This document shows, one piece after another, positions 33,713-42,991 of a stretch of 64,000 nt of DNA. Origin of the DNA: DASZIT01 sp963819695 (GTDB taxonomy: Bacteria > Actinomycetota > Acidimicrobiia > Acidimicrobiales > RAAP-2); the NCBI GenBank assembly GCA_963819695.1, contig CAWFXD010000001.1, forward strand, positions 2,170,001 to 2,234,000, given 5' to 3'. The stretch's first letter is position 1, and every line of letters begins with the position of its first letter. The notes beneath the pieces were generated by a model that saw only the letters and a program-made list of their open reading frames with translations, ran no database searches and was not told the DNA's origin. The position numbers and the translations under genes were made by a program.

Positions 33713-34412
33713 CGTGGAGGACCTGTCGGTCTCCTACGGTGCCGTCAAAGCGCTCCGGGGGGTCACGTTCCAAGCCCAGGACGGTTTGGTGACCGCGGTG
33801 TTGGGAGCCAACGGGGCCGGCAAGACGACCCTGCTGCGGACGGTGTCCGGTCTGGTAAGACAGCAGTCGGGAACGGTCAGCTACGACGGGGTGAAACTCA
33901 CCGGCCTCAGCGTCGAGAACATCGTCCGGCTCGGAATTTCCCATGTCCCCGAAGGTCGGGGCGTGATCGAAGAGCTGACCGTCGACGAGAACCTCCGGCT
34001 CGGGACCCTTTGGCAATTCACCCATCGCGAACGCCAGTCGGTACTGGAGGAGATCTACGAGCTCTTCCCGCCGTTGGCCGAGCGGAGGAGCCGAATGGCC
34101 TCCACCCTCTCCGGCGGGGAGCGGCAGATGTTGGCCATCGGACGCGCCCTCAGCTCCAAACCCAAGCTGTTGCTCCTCGATGAGCCCTCCCTGGGGCTGG
34201 CCCCGTTGGTGACCGCCCAGATCATGGCGTTGATCCGGAGGCTGGCCCGGGAGACCCGGCTGACGGTGGTCCTGGTGGAGCAGAACGTCCGCAGCGCCCT
34301 GTCCATCGCCGAAGAGGCGGTGGTGATCAATCTGGGACGGGTGGTGGTCGCCGACCGGGCCGCCACCGTCGCCGCCGACAGCCAACTACGACACCACTAC
34401 CTGGGATTCTGA
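33705..34412 (+). CDS. livF: ABC transporter ATPase LivF
   Basis: 235 aa from ATG 33705 (MLDVEDLSVSYGAVKALRGV). Walker A GANGAGKTT, LivF-specific HVPEGRGVIEELTVDENL, signature LSGGERQMLAIGRAL, Walker B LLLLDEPSLGLAP, H-loop VEQNV. It pairs with LivG. The overlap with livG indicates translational coupling. An upstream in-frame GTG (33699) is an alternative start that would add two residues. Confidence 0.9.
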   Translation: MLDVEDLSVSYGAVKALRGVTFQAQDGLVTAVLGANGAGKTTLLRTVSGLVRQQSGTVSYDGVKLTGLSVENIVRLGISHVPEGRGVIEELTVDENLRLGTLWQFTHRERQSVLEEIYELFPPLAERRSRMASTLSGGERQMLAIGRALSSKPKLLLLDEPSLGLAPLVTAQIMALIRRLARETRLTVVLVEQNVRSALSIAEEAVVINLGRVVVADRAATVAADSQLRHHYLGF

Positions 34413-34432
34413 GGAGAGAGAGCGAACACGTC

Positions 34433-35311
34433 ATGAGCCTGTTCATCAATCTCACCCTCAACGGGGTCACCAACGGGATGATCTTCGCGGCGGTGGCACT
34501 CGGCCTGGTGTTCATTTGGCGGGCCACCCACATCGTGAATTTCGGGCAGGGGTCGATGGCCATGTTCACCACCTATCTCGCCGTCACCCTTCTGGACCGC
34601 CACCTCAACTACTGGCTCGCCTTCGCCGCCGCCCTGGTCGCCGGCCTGGTGATGGGGGCGGTTATCGAGACCATCCTCATCCGCCCCCTCCGGGGGAAGC
34701 CTGCCCTCAACCCGGTGCTCGTCACGCTCGGCTTGTTCATCCTGCTGGAGGGCATGGCCGGATCCATCTTCGGCGTCGGCAATCGGAGCTTTCCGCCGGC
34801 GTTCTCGCAGGCCGGGCTCACCTTCGGCCACACCAAGGTCGCCTTCTCCCACTTCGACGTCTTCATCCTGGTCGCAGTGGTGGTTCTGATGCTGGGCACG
34901 CTGGCACTGTTCCGGGCGACCAGCCTGGGCCTCCGGATGCGGGCCGCCGCCTTCGCCCCCGAAGTCGCCCGGCTGCTCGGGGTCCGGGTCGGACGGATCC
35001 TCACCCTGGGTTGGGCACTGGCCGCGGTGGCGGGTTCACTGGCCGGTCTGCTGGTGGCGCCCACCGTGTCGTTCTCGCCCAACTTCATGGATCTGGTGCT
35101 GGTCTACGCCTTCACCGCCGCGGTGCTCGGAGGGCTGGACAGCCCGGTCGGCGCCCTGGTCGGCGGATTGGTGACCGGGTTGGCCCTCTCCTATGTGGGG
35201 GGTTATCTCGGATCGAGCCTCGAGCCGCTCGGGGCACTGGCCATCCTGATGGTGGTGCTCTCGGCGCGACCCGAGGGGATCTTCTCCCGACCTGAGCCCC
35301 GGCGGGTGTGA
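34433..35311 (+). CDS. livH: ABC transporter permease LivH
   Basis: 292 aa, polytopic (NGMIFAAVALGLVFIWRATH, and helices throughout). The LivH signature INFGQGSMAMFTTY-type is present (HIVNFGQGSMAMFTTYLAV), with a C-terminal EAA-like VFFRATSLGLRMRAAAF segment. It forms the channel together with LivM. A 20-bp gap with a GAGGAGAGAG site follows livF. Confidence 0.9.
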   Translation: MSLFINLTLNGVTNGMIFAAVALGLVFIWRATHIVNFGQGSMAMFTTYLAVTLLDRHLNYWLAFAAALVAGLVMGAVIETILIRPLRGKPALNPVLVTLGLFILLEGMAGSIFGVGNRSFPPAFSQAGLTFGHTKVAFSHFDVFILVAVVVLMLGTLALFRATSLGLRMRAAAFAPEVARLLGVRVGRILTLGWALAAVAGSLAGLLVAPTVSFSPNFMDLVLVYAFTAAVLGGLDSPVGALVGGLVTGLALSYVGGYLGSSLEPLGALAILMVVLSARPEGIFSRPEPRRV

Positions 35312-35315
35312 CCCG

Positions 35316-36506
35316 ATGCCCCCGGTGCCCTTGATTCCCGACCACGTCCCCGCGGAGGTGGAATTGCCGGTCGGCGATACCCCGGATGTGGAGCCGTCGA
35401 GTGATGGCCGAGCTCCGACCTGGCTCCCCGCTCTCCCCTGGCTCCGGCTGCCGCGTCAGCCCCTGCTCCGCCATCTTCTTTTCGCCGCGGTGGCGGCGGT
35501 TGGCTTCTATCTCCTCACCTCGTCGTTGAGCGCCTTCAACAATTTCCGGGTCGGCGAGATCGCCGTCTACGCCATTGCCCTGGCCGGTCTCAGTCTGCTC
35601 ACCGGGACCAATGGACAGATCTCCCTCGGCCAAGGGGCGTTCATGGCCGTCGGCGCGTACACCCTTGGGGTGCTGATGACCCACACCCACTGGCCGCTGG
35701 TGGTCGACGTGCTGGCCGCCATCGTCCTCAGCGGAGCGCTCGGGGTCCTGGTGGGAATGCCGGCCACCCGCCTGAAGGGCCCCTACCTGGCCGGGATGAC
35801 CCTGATCCTGGCCCTGGCGCTCCCTCGGATCGCCGACAAGTACACCGCGTTCTTCGGGGGCGACCAGGGGTTGACGGTCACCGCGCCGACCCCGCCAGGC
35901 ACCATCGATCCGCAGCGCTGGTTGACCTGGATCCAACTGGCCGGGGCCGTCATCGTCATGATCCTGTTGGCCGATCTCACCCGCAGCCGGTTCGGCCGAT
36001 CGTTCCGGGCGGTCCGTGACGACGAGATCGCCGCCGGGCTGTCGGGGATTCACGTGGCCCGGACCAAAGTGCTGGCCTTCACGGTGGCCGCCAGCTGTGC
36101 CGGGCTGGCCGGCGCCTTCCTGGGCCTGTCGATCGGAGTCGTCAATACCGGTGAGTTCTCCCTTTCCCTCTCGATCTATCTGCTGGCCGGCATGGTCCTC
36201 GGCGGGGCGGGGAGCCTGGTCGGCGCCTGGTGGGGAGCCATCGTGATCGTCTTCATGCCGGGATGGGCCAATTCCATCGCCAACAATTTCAACTTGGGGA
36301 GCGCGGTGGCGGCCAACCTGTCCCTGGTCATCTTCGGACTGGTCCTCATCGTGGTGATCATGGTGGTGCCCACTGGCATCCAAGGGGGGATCGGGTGGCT
36401 GGCCCGGCGGGGCCTTTTGTTGCTTCGAGGCGGGGGACAACCCCGGGGATCCCGTCCGCCCCCCGACATCTCGACAACCCCGGATATCACGACAGGAGGT
36501 GGATGA
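35316..36506 (+). CDS. livM: ABC transporter permease LivM
   Basis: 396 aa. A Pro/Asp-rich cytoplasmic N-terminus of about 45 residues is followed by membrane helices, LTGTNGQISLGQGAFMAVGA (the LivM/H signature), SRFGRSFRAVRDDEIAAGLS (EAA-like loop contacting the ATPases) and a Gly/Arg/Pro-rich tail. It starts four bases after livH ends. Confidence 0.9.
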   Translation: MPPVPLIPDHVPAEVELPVGDTPDVEPSSDGRAPTWLPALPWLRLPRQPLLRHLLFAAVAAVGFYLLTSSLSAFNNFRVGEIAVYAIALAGLSLLTGTNGQISLGQGAFMAVGAYTLGVLMTHTHWPLVVDVLAAIVLSGALGVLVGMPATRLKGPYLAGMTLILALALPRIADKYTAFFGGDQGLTVTAPTPPGTIDPQRWLTWIQLAGAVIVMILLADLTRSRFGRSFRAVRDDEIAAGLSGIHVARTKVLAFTVAASCAGLAGAFLGLSIGVVNTGEFSLSLSIYLLAGMVLGGAGSLVGAWWGAIVIVFMPGWANSIANNFNLGSAVAANLSLVIFGLVLIVVIMVVPTGIQGGIGWLARRGLLLLRGGGQPRGSRPPPDISTTPDITTGGG

Positions 36507-36579
36507 GGATCAGCCGGATCGGCGGCATCCGGCCGTAGGCCCAGGTAACAGACAGATCACACCGAGGAAAGGACCATTG

Positions 36580-37953
36580 ATGAACAAGGACCGACAAACC
36601 AAGAGAGAGCCCCGCCACGTCGGCCGAAGGCGGATCGGCATTGTCACGGTGGTGCTCGCCACCGGGCTGTTGGCGGCTGCCTGCAGCAGCAACTCCAGCT
36701 CGAGCACGACCACCACCGGCGGCGGTTCGAGCTCCAACAACGGCGGGGCGACCGCGCCCGGCGTAACCGCCACCAGCATCACCATCGGGGCCACCACTCC
36801 CCTGACCGGACCCGCGGCCCCCGGCTACTCGGAGATCTCCGCGGCTTCCAACGCGGTCTTCAAATGGGCCAACGCCACCGGTGGGGTCAACGGACGTCAG
36901 ATCAACTACATCATCAAAGACGACGGGTACAACCCGGTCAACACCGTCACCCTCACTCGGCAACTGGTGCAGCAGAACAACATCTTTGCCGACGTCGGTT
37001 CCCTCGGCACCCCCACCCAGCTGGCGGTGGAGAGCTTCCTCAATTCCAACAAGGTGCCCCAGCTATTCGTGGAGTCCGGCTGCAACTGCTGGTCGCAGTC
37101 CAACAGCCCGTGGACGTTCGGTTGGCAGCCGAACTACACGGTGGAAGGGAAGATCCTCGGCCAGTACATCAAGCAGAAGTTTGCCGGACAGAAGGTCGGG
37201 TACCTCTACCAGGCTGACGAGTTCGGTCAGGACTTCATCAAGGGCCTCAACCAAGAGCTTCCGGCTACGTCGGTGGTGTCCCAGCAGACGTACGATGCCG
37301 CCACCCTGGCCGGCCCGATGAGCAACCAGATCGCCGCCCTGAAGGCGGCGGGGGCCCAGGTGGTCGCCCTGGCCACGGTTCCAGCCGCCACCGCCCTGGC
37401 TCTCCTCCCGGCCGCCGCCATCGGGTACAAGCCCCAATTCGTTTCCTCCAACGTGGGCTCTGATCCGCCGACGGTCGGCGCGCTGCTGAAGTCATTTTCG
37501 CAAGGCGCCGCCGGGACCACGCTGTTGGACGGCATGATCTCCGACGCCTACGCGCCTCCCGAGTCCAACACCACCAACCCGTGGATCCAGGCCATCCAGA
37601 AGGTCCTGACCAAGTACGACCCCGGGGCCCCGCTGGACGGCAATACCGAGTACGGAGTGGCCCTCGGGTTCACCTTCATCCAGGCGCTGCAGAAGGCCGG
37701 TCCAAATCTGACCCGGGCCGGAATCGTGTCGGCCATCGAGTCCAGCGGCAGCAAGTTCGTGTCGCCGGGTCTGGTTCCGTTCACCTACTCGAACAGCGTC
37801 CATTTCGGATACTCCGGGGCCCAGATCGTCACCATCAACGGCGGAGCGGCCAGCACCACCGGGCCGGTGTACACCTCGACCATCAATGGACCCATCACCG
37901 TGTTCTCGGGGTCGACCACGCCGCCACCGGCCTCGATGCTCAACCTGTCGTAG
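36580..37953 (+). CDS. periplasmic-type binding lipoprotein of the Liv transporter
   Basis: 457 aa from ATG 36580 behind GAGGAAAGG. The signal ends in a lipobox (ATGLLAAACSSNS), followed by a Ser/Thr/Gly linker and a type I solute-binding fold (Leu/Ile/Val-binding, Peripla_BP_6): ITIGATTPLTGPAAPGYSEI, VGSLGTPTQLAVESFLN, VGYLYQADEFGQDFIKGLNQ. The protein probably captures the substrate outside the membrane. The transported compound is not determined; aromatic or branched amino acids, amides and urea-like ligands all occur in the family. Last gene of the liv operon. Confidence 0.88.
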   Translation: MNKDRQTKREPRHVGRRRIGIVTVVLATGLLAAACSSNSSSSTTTTGGGSSSNNGGATAPGVTATSITIGATTPLTGPAAPGYSEISAASNAVFKWANATGGVNGRQINYIIKDDGYNPVNTVTLTRQLVQQNNIFADVGSLGTPTQLAVESFLNSNKVPQLFVESGCNCWSQSNSPWTFGWQPNYTVEGKILGQYIKQKFAGQKVGYLYQADEFGQDFIKGLNQELPATSVVSQQTYDAATLAGPMSNQIAALKAAGAQVVALATVPAATALALLPAAAIGYKPQFVSSNVGSDPPTVGALLKSFSQGAAGTTLLDGMISDAYAPPESNTTNPWIQAIQKVLTKYDPGAPLDGNTEYGVALGFTFIQALQKAGPNLTRAGIVSAIESSGSKFVSPGLVPFTYSNSVHFGYSGAQIVTINGGAASTTGPVYTSTINGPITVFSGSTTPPPASMLNLS

Positions 37954-38056
37954 CGGTTGACCGCCTGACGCAACCGGGAATTCCGATTCGCCACCCTCGG
38001 TCGGTGGGGGTGCTCTCCGCCAGGAGGCGCCCTCGCCGGTCAGGGGTGGCGGCGGC

Positions 38057-39139
38057 TCACACCTCGGCGGCGGACGCCGCTTGGGTCACCCGGACCAAGG
38101 CGTCGAGGACCTCAGAGGCCCGCCCGTCGTCGATGACCTCGCAGGCCAACGCGACTCCGGCCGGGAAGTCGGCGGCTTTCCCGATGACCACCAGGGCGGC
38201 AGCCGCGTTGAGCACCGCGATGTCCCGGTGGGGTGACGGGTCACCGGCCACGACCCGGCGGATGGCCTCGGCGTTGACCGAGGCGTCCCCCCCGCGCAGG
38301 TCCTCGAGGCTGGCCGGGGCGAACCCCAGCTCGGCCGGGTCGACCCGAAAAGCCGACAACTCGTACTCGGTGCCGCTACCGGTCAGGTTCCGTCGCAACT
38401 CATGGACGGTCGACGGGCCGGTGGTGCTCAGTTCGTCCAGCCCGTCGTCGCCGTAGACGATCATGGCCCGCTCAGCCCGGTTGGCGGCCAGCACCCCGAG
38501 CATCTTGTCGGCCATCGACCGGTCGCTGACCCCGACCACCTGGTAACGGGCCCGCCCCGGATTGGCCAGGGGCCCCAGGAAGTTGAAGACGGTGGGGATG
38601 CCGAGCTCCTTGCGGACCGGGCCGGCATGGCGCATGGCCGGATGGAAGCGCGGGGCGAAGCAGAAGCCCATCCCCACCTCTTCGATACAGCGGAGCACAC
38701 CGGCCGGGCCGAGATCGGCCACCACCCCCAGGGCCTCCAGCACGTCGGCGGCGCCCACCGCCGACGACGACGCCCGGCCCCCGTGCTTGCACACCTTGGC
38801 TCCGGTGGCAGCCACCACCAGCGCGGCGATGGTGGAGACGTTGATGCTCCGCAAGCGGTCGCCGCCGGTACCGCAGGTGTCGATGACGTCCATCCCCTCC
38901 GGCAGCGGCAGCGGCACCCCGTGGGACACCATGGCCCGCACGAAGCCGGTCATCTCCTCCACCGATTCGCCCTTGGCCCGGAGGGCGATCAGCAGGGCGG
39001 CGATCTGCGGCGGTGATGCCTCCCCGGACCACACCTCCCCGAGCACCGCCTCGGCTTCGTCGGTGGTCAGCGAGATACCCGCCAGCAGGCCGCTCAGCAC
39101 CCCGGGCCAGCCGCCCAGGTCTTCGAATGTCACTGTCAC
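38057..39139 (-). CDS. trpD: anthranilate phosphoribosyltransferase
   Basis: 360 aa. Characteristic TrpD motifs: DVIDTCGTGGDRLRSINVST (PRPP site), KVCKHGGRASSSAVGAADVL and FNFLGPLANPGR. It catalyses the second committed step of tryptophan synthesis from anthranilate and PRPP. The GTG start lies 13 bases after the stop of the dehydrogenase, so the two may be co-transcribed although unrelated by pathway. No other trp gene is in the window. Confidence 0.95.
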   Translation of the reverse strand: MTVTFEDLGGWPGVLSGLLAGISLTTDEAEAVLGEVWSGEASPPQIAALLIALRAKGESVEEMTGFVRAMVSHGVPLPLPEGMDVIDTCGTGGDRLRSINVSTIAALVVAATGAKVCKHGGRASSSAVGAADVLEALGVVADLGPAGVLRCIEEVGMGFCFAPRFHPAMRHAGPVRKELGIPTVFNFLGPLANPGRARYQVVGVSDRSMADKMLGVLAANRAERAMIVYGDDGLDELSTTGPSTVHELRRNLTGSGTEYELSAFRVDPAELGFAPASLEDLRGGDASVNAEAIRRVVAGDPSPHRDIAVLNAAAALVVIGKAADFPAGVALACEVIDDGRASEVLDALVRVTQAASAAEV

Positions 39140-39152
39140 CGTCAGCCCACCG

Positions 39153-40328
39153 TCAGTCCCACCACAGATCGTGGGCGAGCACTCCCCGGGCGATCAGGCC
39201 CAGCTGCACCTGCGAGGTCCCCTCCACGATGGTCAGCTGCCGGGCGTCCCGGTACCAGAGCTCGGTGGGGTGGTCCTCCATGTAGCCGGCTGCCCCCAAC
39301 AGCTGGACGGCCAGGCCCGAGGCCCGCACCGCGAGTTCGGTGGCGAAGTACTTGGCCATGGACAGGAAGGGCACGTACTCCTTGGTGAACTTGCCCTGGT
39401 CGGCCAGCCACGCCGACCGGTAGGTCAGCAATCGGGCGGCCTCGATGTCCACCGCCACCTTGGCGATCTCCCACTGGATCCCCTGGAAGTCGGCGATCAC
39501 CCCGCCGAAGGCCTCACGCTGTTGCACGTACTCGGTGGCGTACATCAGGGCGCCCTCGGCCAACCCGATTCCCCGGGCGGCCACGATCGGTCGCATGGCG
39601 TTGAGTCCGAGCATGGCCAGGCGGAAGCCGCCCACCTCGCCGATGACGTTCTCCGCCGGGACCTTGACGTTGTCCAGCACCAGCTCACCGGTGTCGACCC
39701 CGTGCACGCCCATCTTGTGGTCGGTGCGACCCACCGAGACGCCCTCCCACTTCCGCTCGACGATGAAGGCGGTGATCGAGTCGTGCTGGCGGGACGACGG
39801 GTCGCCGGTCTTGGCGAACACCGTGTACCAATCGGCCTCCCGCACCCCGGACATCCAGCACTTGGTGCCGGACAGGACCCAACTGCCGGAGGCGTCGGGG
39901 TCGGGAACCGCCTTGGTCCGCATCCCGGCGACGTCGCTGCCGGCCTGGGCCTCGGACAGCCCGAACGCCGCCCGGACCTCGCCGGTGGCGATGCCCGGCA
40001 GGTACCGCTTCTTCTGATCGTCGTTGCCGGCGATGAGGACCGGGCCCACCGGCAACCGGGTGAGCAGCAGCATGAGGGCGGCCGAGTTCGAGTACTTGGC
40101 CACCTCCTCGATGGCGATGGTGAGTCCGAGGATCCCCGCCCCCGAACCCCCCAGCTCGGTGGGAAGGCACAGTCCCAGCAGGTCGGCCTCCCGGAAGGCG
40201 TCGAAGATGTCCTGCGGGTACTCACTGGTGGTGTCGATCTCCCGGGCCCGGGGCTTGACCTTGTCCTGGGCCAGGCGGCGCACGCTTTCCTGAAGAGCGG
40301 TCAGTTCGGGGGAGAGGTCGAAGTCCAC
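39153..40328 (-). CDS. acyl-CoA dehydrogenase
   Basis: 391 aa from GTG 40328 (DFDLSPELTALQESVRRLAQ). Typical ACAD signature AFGLSEAQAGSDVAGMRTKA, then YVQQREAFGGVIADFQGIQW and LTIVEGTSQVQLGLIARGVL, with the catalytic Glu expected in the latter (VEGTSQ). It resembles short/branched-chain acyl-CoA or FadE-type dehydrogenases that donate electrons to ETF. The substrate is unknown. Unlike the steroid-operon enzymes it has the general ACAD tail. Confidence 0.9.
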   Translation of the reverse strand: MDFDLSPELTALQESVRRLAQDKVKPRAREIDTTSEYPQDIFDAFREADLLGLCLPTELGGSGAGILGLTIAIEEVAKYSNSAALMLLLTRLPVGPVLIAGNDDQKKRYLPGIATGEVRAAFGLSEAQAGSDVAGMRTKAVPDPDASGSWVLSGTKCWMSGVREADWYTVFAKTGDPSSRQHDSITAFIVERKWEGVSVGRTDHKMGVHGVDTGELVLDNVKVPAENVIGEVGGFRLAMLGLNAMRPIVAARGIGLAEGALMYATEYVQQREAFGGVIADFQGIQWEIAKVAVDIEAARLLTYRSAWLADQGKFTKEYVPFLSMAKYFATELAVRASGLAVQLLGAAGYMEDHPTELWYRDARQLTIVEGTSQVQLGLIARGVLAHDLWWD

Positions 40329-40390
40329 GGTGGCCGAGGCTACCTGAGGCTCACCCCGGTGCCGGTTGCGGGCCGGTCGGGGTCCGCGGA

Positions 40391-40981
40391 TCAGCTGTCG
40401 GTGGGTGACGGGGCGATCTCCCCTCGGCCGGCCGGTTGGAGGTCGGCCGGAAGCCGCAACCCGGTGGCATTGGCCGCCACCTGAAGCCGGGTCCGCCATT
40501 CGATGATGGCCAGTCGCTGCGCGTTCTGGGTGTCGGGAAGGCCATCGAAGCTGCCGCTGGGAAGGTCGGCCGCCAACACGCTCAGATAGTTGTCCTCGAG
40601 GTAGTAGGTGTTGGCATAGGGCGCGTTCAGGGTTCGAAGGGTGGCGTTCTGAGGGTCGAGAGACTCCGCCGCCACCACATAGGTGGCGAACTGCTGCTCG
40701 AGTGCCGACATCTGGTCGCCGGCGGCTTCCGGGGTGAGGGTGTGGGTCCGGTAGCCGTCAAGGATGGGATCGGCCCCGAGGAGCAGGCGGTTCACCGGGA
40801 GCCGGACCCGTTCCACCTCCGCGACATAGGCGCGGATGTCGGCCGCGGTGGGCGCCCCGGAAGCGGTCGGTACAAACAGTGTGGTCGAACCGGCGGCTCC
40901 CCCACAGTCAGCCAGAACCAGGGCCAGCCCACCCACCAGCCCCCAGGCGACCAGCCGGCGACTCCGGGTTGTCATCGTCAC
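40391..40981 (-). CDS. lipoprotein, unknown function
   Basis: 196 aa. Leader with a lipobox-like LVLADC at residue 26, then a helical domain without any motif I recognise (DIRAYVAEVERVRLPVNRLL). It lies in tandem with the next lipoprotein gene. It is probably lipid-anchored on the outer face of the membrane. Confidence 0.7.
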   Translation of the reverse strand: MTMTTRSRRLVAWGLVGGLALVLADCGGAAGSTTLFVPTASGAPTAADIRAYVAEVERVRLPVNRLLLGADPILDGYRTHTLTPEAAGDQMSALEQQFATYVVAAESLDPQNATLRTLNAPYANTYYLEDNYLSVLAADLPSGSFDGLPDTQNAQRLAIIEWRTRLQVAANATGLRLPADLQPAGRGEIAPSPTDS

Positions 40982-41052
40982 CGGTCCGACCGACTGCCAT
41001 CGCGGTCAGGGCCGACGCCCGCGGCAAGGAAGCCCACAGAAGGCTCAGAGGC

Positions 41053-41862
41053 TCAGTATCCGTACGCCATGGTCGTCGGGGTCGTGGTCGGCGGCGGTGG
41101 CGGTGACGTCGGTGAAGGACTGGTGGGCGGGGGGCTGGTGGGCGGGGGGCTGGTGGGCGGGGGGCTGGTGGCCGGCGGAGAGGTCGGCGCCGGGGAGGTC
41201 GGAGCCGGGCTGGTGGGAGCCGGCTGAGCCGCGGTGGTCGGGGTGACGGCCGGCGTCGAAGGGGCCCGGGTCGTCGTGGTGTTCGAGCCGGGGACGGTGG
41301 TGGCCGGAGCCGCGACCGGTGTCGCCGAGACGTTCACCACGAACCACATCCCCAACACCCCCTGCCCGGCGGTGGAGCCCGCCGTCTTGTCCCCGGTGAA
41401 GGTATAGAGCGGTGAGCCGTTGTAGGTCACCTGGGTGGTCCCGTCGGCCCGCTTGGAGGTACCGAAGACCCCGACAATTCCGCTGGCCGCCTTTGGCTGC
41501 GAGCCGCCGGTGACGGTGAATGGGAGCCAGAGCTGGGCACAGGCGCCGGTGCACGAGCTCTGACCCTTCTGGTCGGCGGTGAAGCGATACAAGGTGGCCC
41601 CCGAGGCGTTGACCAGGATCGTCCCCAGGGTGGGGTTGGTCGTCGACCCGATGACGGTGGCGGCCACCGTGGCGGCCTTCGCGCCGGCGTTCGAGGTGTT
41701 GGACACCGCCGACCCCGTCGACGAACCGCAGGCGGCGGCCACCAGTCCCACCGAGAGAATCGCCCCCGCCGCCAGGCGTCGGGATGTGGGCTTGGCCAAG
41801 AGCCGCTCCCACCGCCGGCCAGAAGGCCCTTGGCTCTCGAGGCCCCGGATCCCGTGGTGCAT
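41053..41862 (-). CDS. lipoprotein with secreted-repeat domains and Pro-rich C-terminus
   Basis: 269 aa from ATG 41862, eight bases after GGAGG. The leader ends LVAAACGSST (lipobox). Two copies of the lipoprotein_15-type repeat follow, each with an LYRFTADQKGQSSCTGACAQ pattern (G-x2-LYxF...CxGxCAxxW), the second degenerate (PLYTFTGDKT). After a Thr/Ala spacer, a run of TSPPP-type repeats precedes the C-terminal TTTPTTMAYGY. Such repeats often fold as small beta units; a heme or metal role is possible but unproven. The Pro-rich tail probably spans the cell wall. Confidence 0.8.
   Translation of the reverse strand: MHHGIRGLESQGPSGRRWERLLAKPTSRRLAAGAILSVGLVAAACGSSTGSAVSNTSNAGAKAATVAATVIGSTTNPTLGTILVNASGATLYRFTADQKGQSSCTGACAQLWLPFTVTGGSQPKAASGIVGVFGTSKRADGTTQVTYNGSPLYTFTGDKTAGSTAGQGVLGMWFVVNVSATPVAAPATTVPGSNTTTTRAPSTPAVTPTTAAQPAPTSPAPTSPAPTSPPATSPPPTSPPPTSPPPTSPSPTSPPPPPTTTPTTMAYGY
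41122..41166. repeat. 15-bp tandem repeat encoding PTSPP units
   Basis: Three perfect 15-base copies of GGTGGGCGGGGGGCT in the C-terminus of the lipoprotein gene give the repeated TSPPP residues; flanking variants add more copies. It is prone to length variation. Confidence 0.9.
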
Positions 41863-42029
41863 GGCGTGTTCCTCCGTCGTCGTCGTTGTCCGTCGATAGA
41901 TGTCCGTCCTGCCAATGAATACGGGCCGAGCGGGCTGTCTGTTCAGTGGATCTTCGATGATTTCGACGCGGCGACCGGCCCCCCGGGCAAGGCTGTTCGG
42001 GACCGCCTGATTCCGGGTAGAACGGGAGC

Positions 42030-42905
42030 ATGTCGAACCAGAACGCCACAGATACACTGCCGATCGCCCACTCCGGGACCTTCAACCTGGGGGAACTCAG
42101 CGTCCACCGCCTCGGTTTCGGGGCCATGCGCATCACCGGGAGCGGCATCTGGGGCGAACCGGCCGATCGGGCCGAGTGCGTCCGGGTGCTTCGTCGGGCC
42201 GTCGAACTTGGCGTCGATCTCATCGACACCGCCGATTCCTACGGGCCCTACGTCAGCGAAGAGATCATCCGCGAGGCTCTCCATCCCTACCCCGCGGGTC
42301 TGACCATCGCCACCAAGGCCGGACTGGTGCGGACCGGACCCGGCGATTGGTGGCCGGTGGGTCGCCCGGAATACCTGCGACAAGAATGCGAGATGAGCCT
42401 CCGACGCCTGGGCGTCGACCGGATCGACCTGTTCCAGCTCCACCGCATCGATGCCAAGGTGCCGGCTGAGGAGCAGTTCGGCTTGCTGGCCGACCTCGTC
42501 GCCGAAGGCAAGGTCCGCCATGTGGGACTCTCGGAGGTGTCGGTCGCCGAAATCAAGGCGGCACAGTCGACGGTGCCGGTGGTCAGCGTGCAGAACCTGT
42601 ACAACCTCTCCAACCGGCAATCGGAGGCGGTGCTCGACTACTGCGAGGCCGAGGGTCTGGGATTCATCCCCTGGGCACCGATCGCCTCGGGCAACCTGGC
42701 CAAGCCGGGCGGTGTCGTCGACCAGATCGCCGGCGCCACCGGGGCCACCGCATCACAGGTCGCCCTGGCCTGGCTGCTCCACCGTTCGCCGGTCATGCTT
42801 CCCATCCCGGGCACCTCGTCGGTGGACCATCTCGAAGAGAACTGCGGAGCCGCCACCGTCGAGCTCAGCGAGGAGCAGGCCAAGACCCTCAGCGCCGCGA
42901 CCTGA
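42030..42905 (+). CDS. aldo/keto reductase
   Basis: 291 aa. TIM-barrel AKR motifs: an N-terminal LSVHRLGFGAMRITG, GVDLIDTADSYGPYVSEEII with the catalytic Asp and Tyr, IATKAGLVRTGP carrying the conserved Lys, and NADPH-binding GTSSVDHLEENCGA. The normal partner is an aldehyde or ketone and NADPH. It is isolated and convergent with the P450 gene. Confidence 0.88.
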   Translation: MSNQNATDTLPIAHSGTFNLGELSVHRLGFGAMRITGSGIWGEPADRAECVRVLRRAVELGVDLIDTADSYGPYVSEEIIREALHPYPAGLTIATKAGLVRTGPGDWWPVGRPEYLRQECEMSLRRLGVDRIDLFQLHRIDAKVPAEEQFGLLADLVAEGKVRHVGLSEVSVAEIKAAQSTVPVVSVQNLYNLSNRQSEAVLDYCEAEGLGFIPWAPIASGNLAKPGGVVDQIAGATGATASQVALAWLLHRSPVMLPIPGTSSVDHLEENCGAATVELSEEQAKTLSAAT

Positions 42906-42991
42906 CGGACCCGAGCCCGTGGGGCGCCGGCCCGTTCCCGGCCCGGGGTCAGCACCGCTTGGGGGCCAGAGCGCTCAGGCGACGAGCGAGA

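Noticed and set aside
38562..40484. Open frame of about 640 codons antisense to trpD and the dehydrogenase
   Set aside because: A shadow of two strong genes; low-complexity His/Arg/Gly/Pro-rich translation with no recognisable domain.
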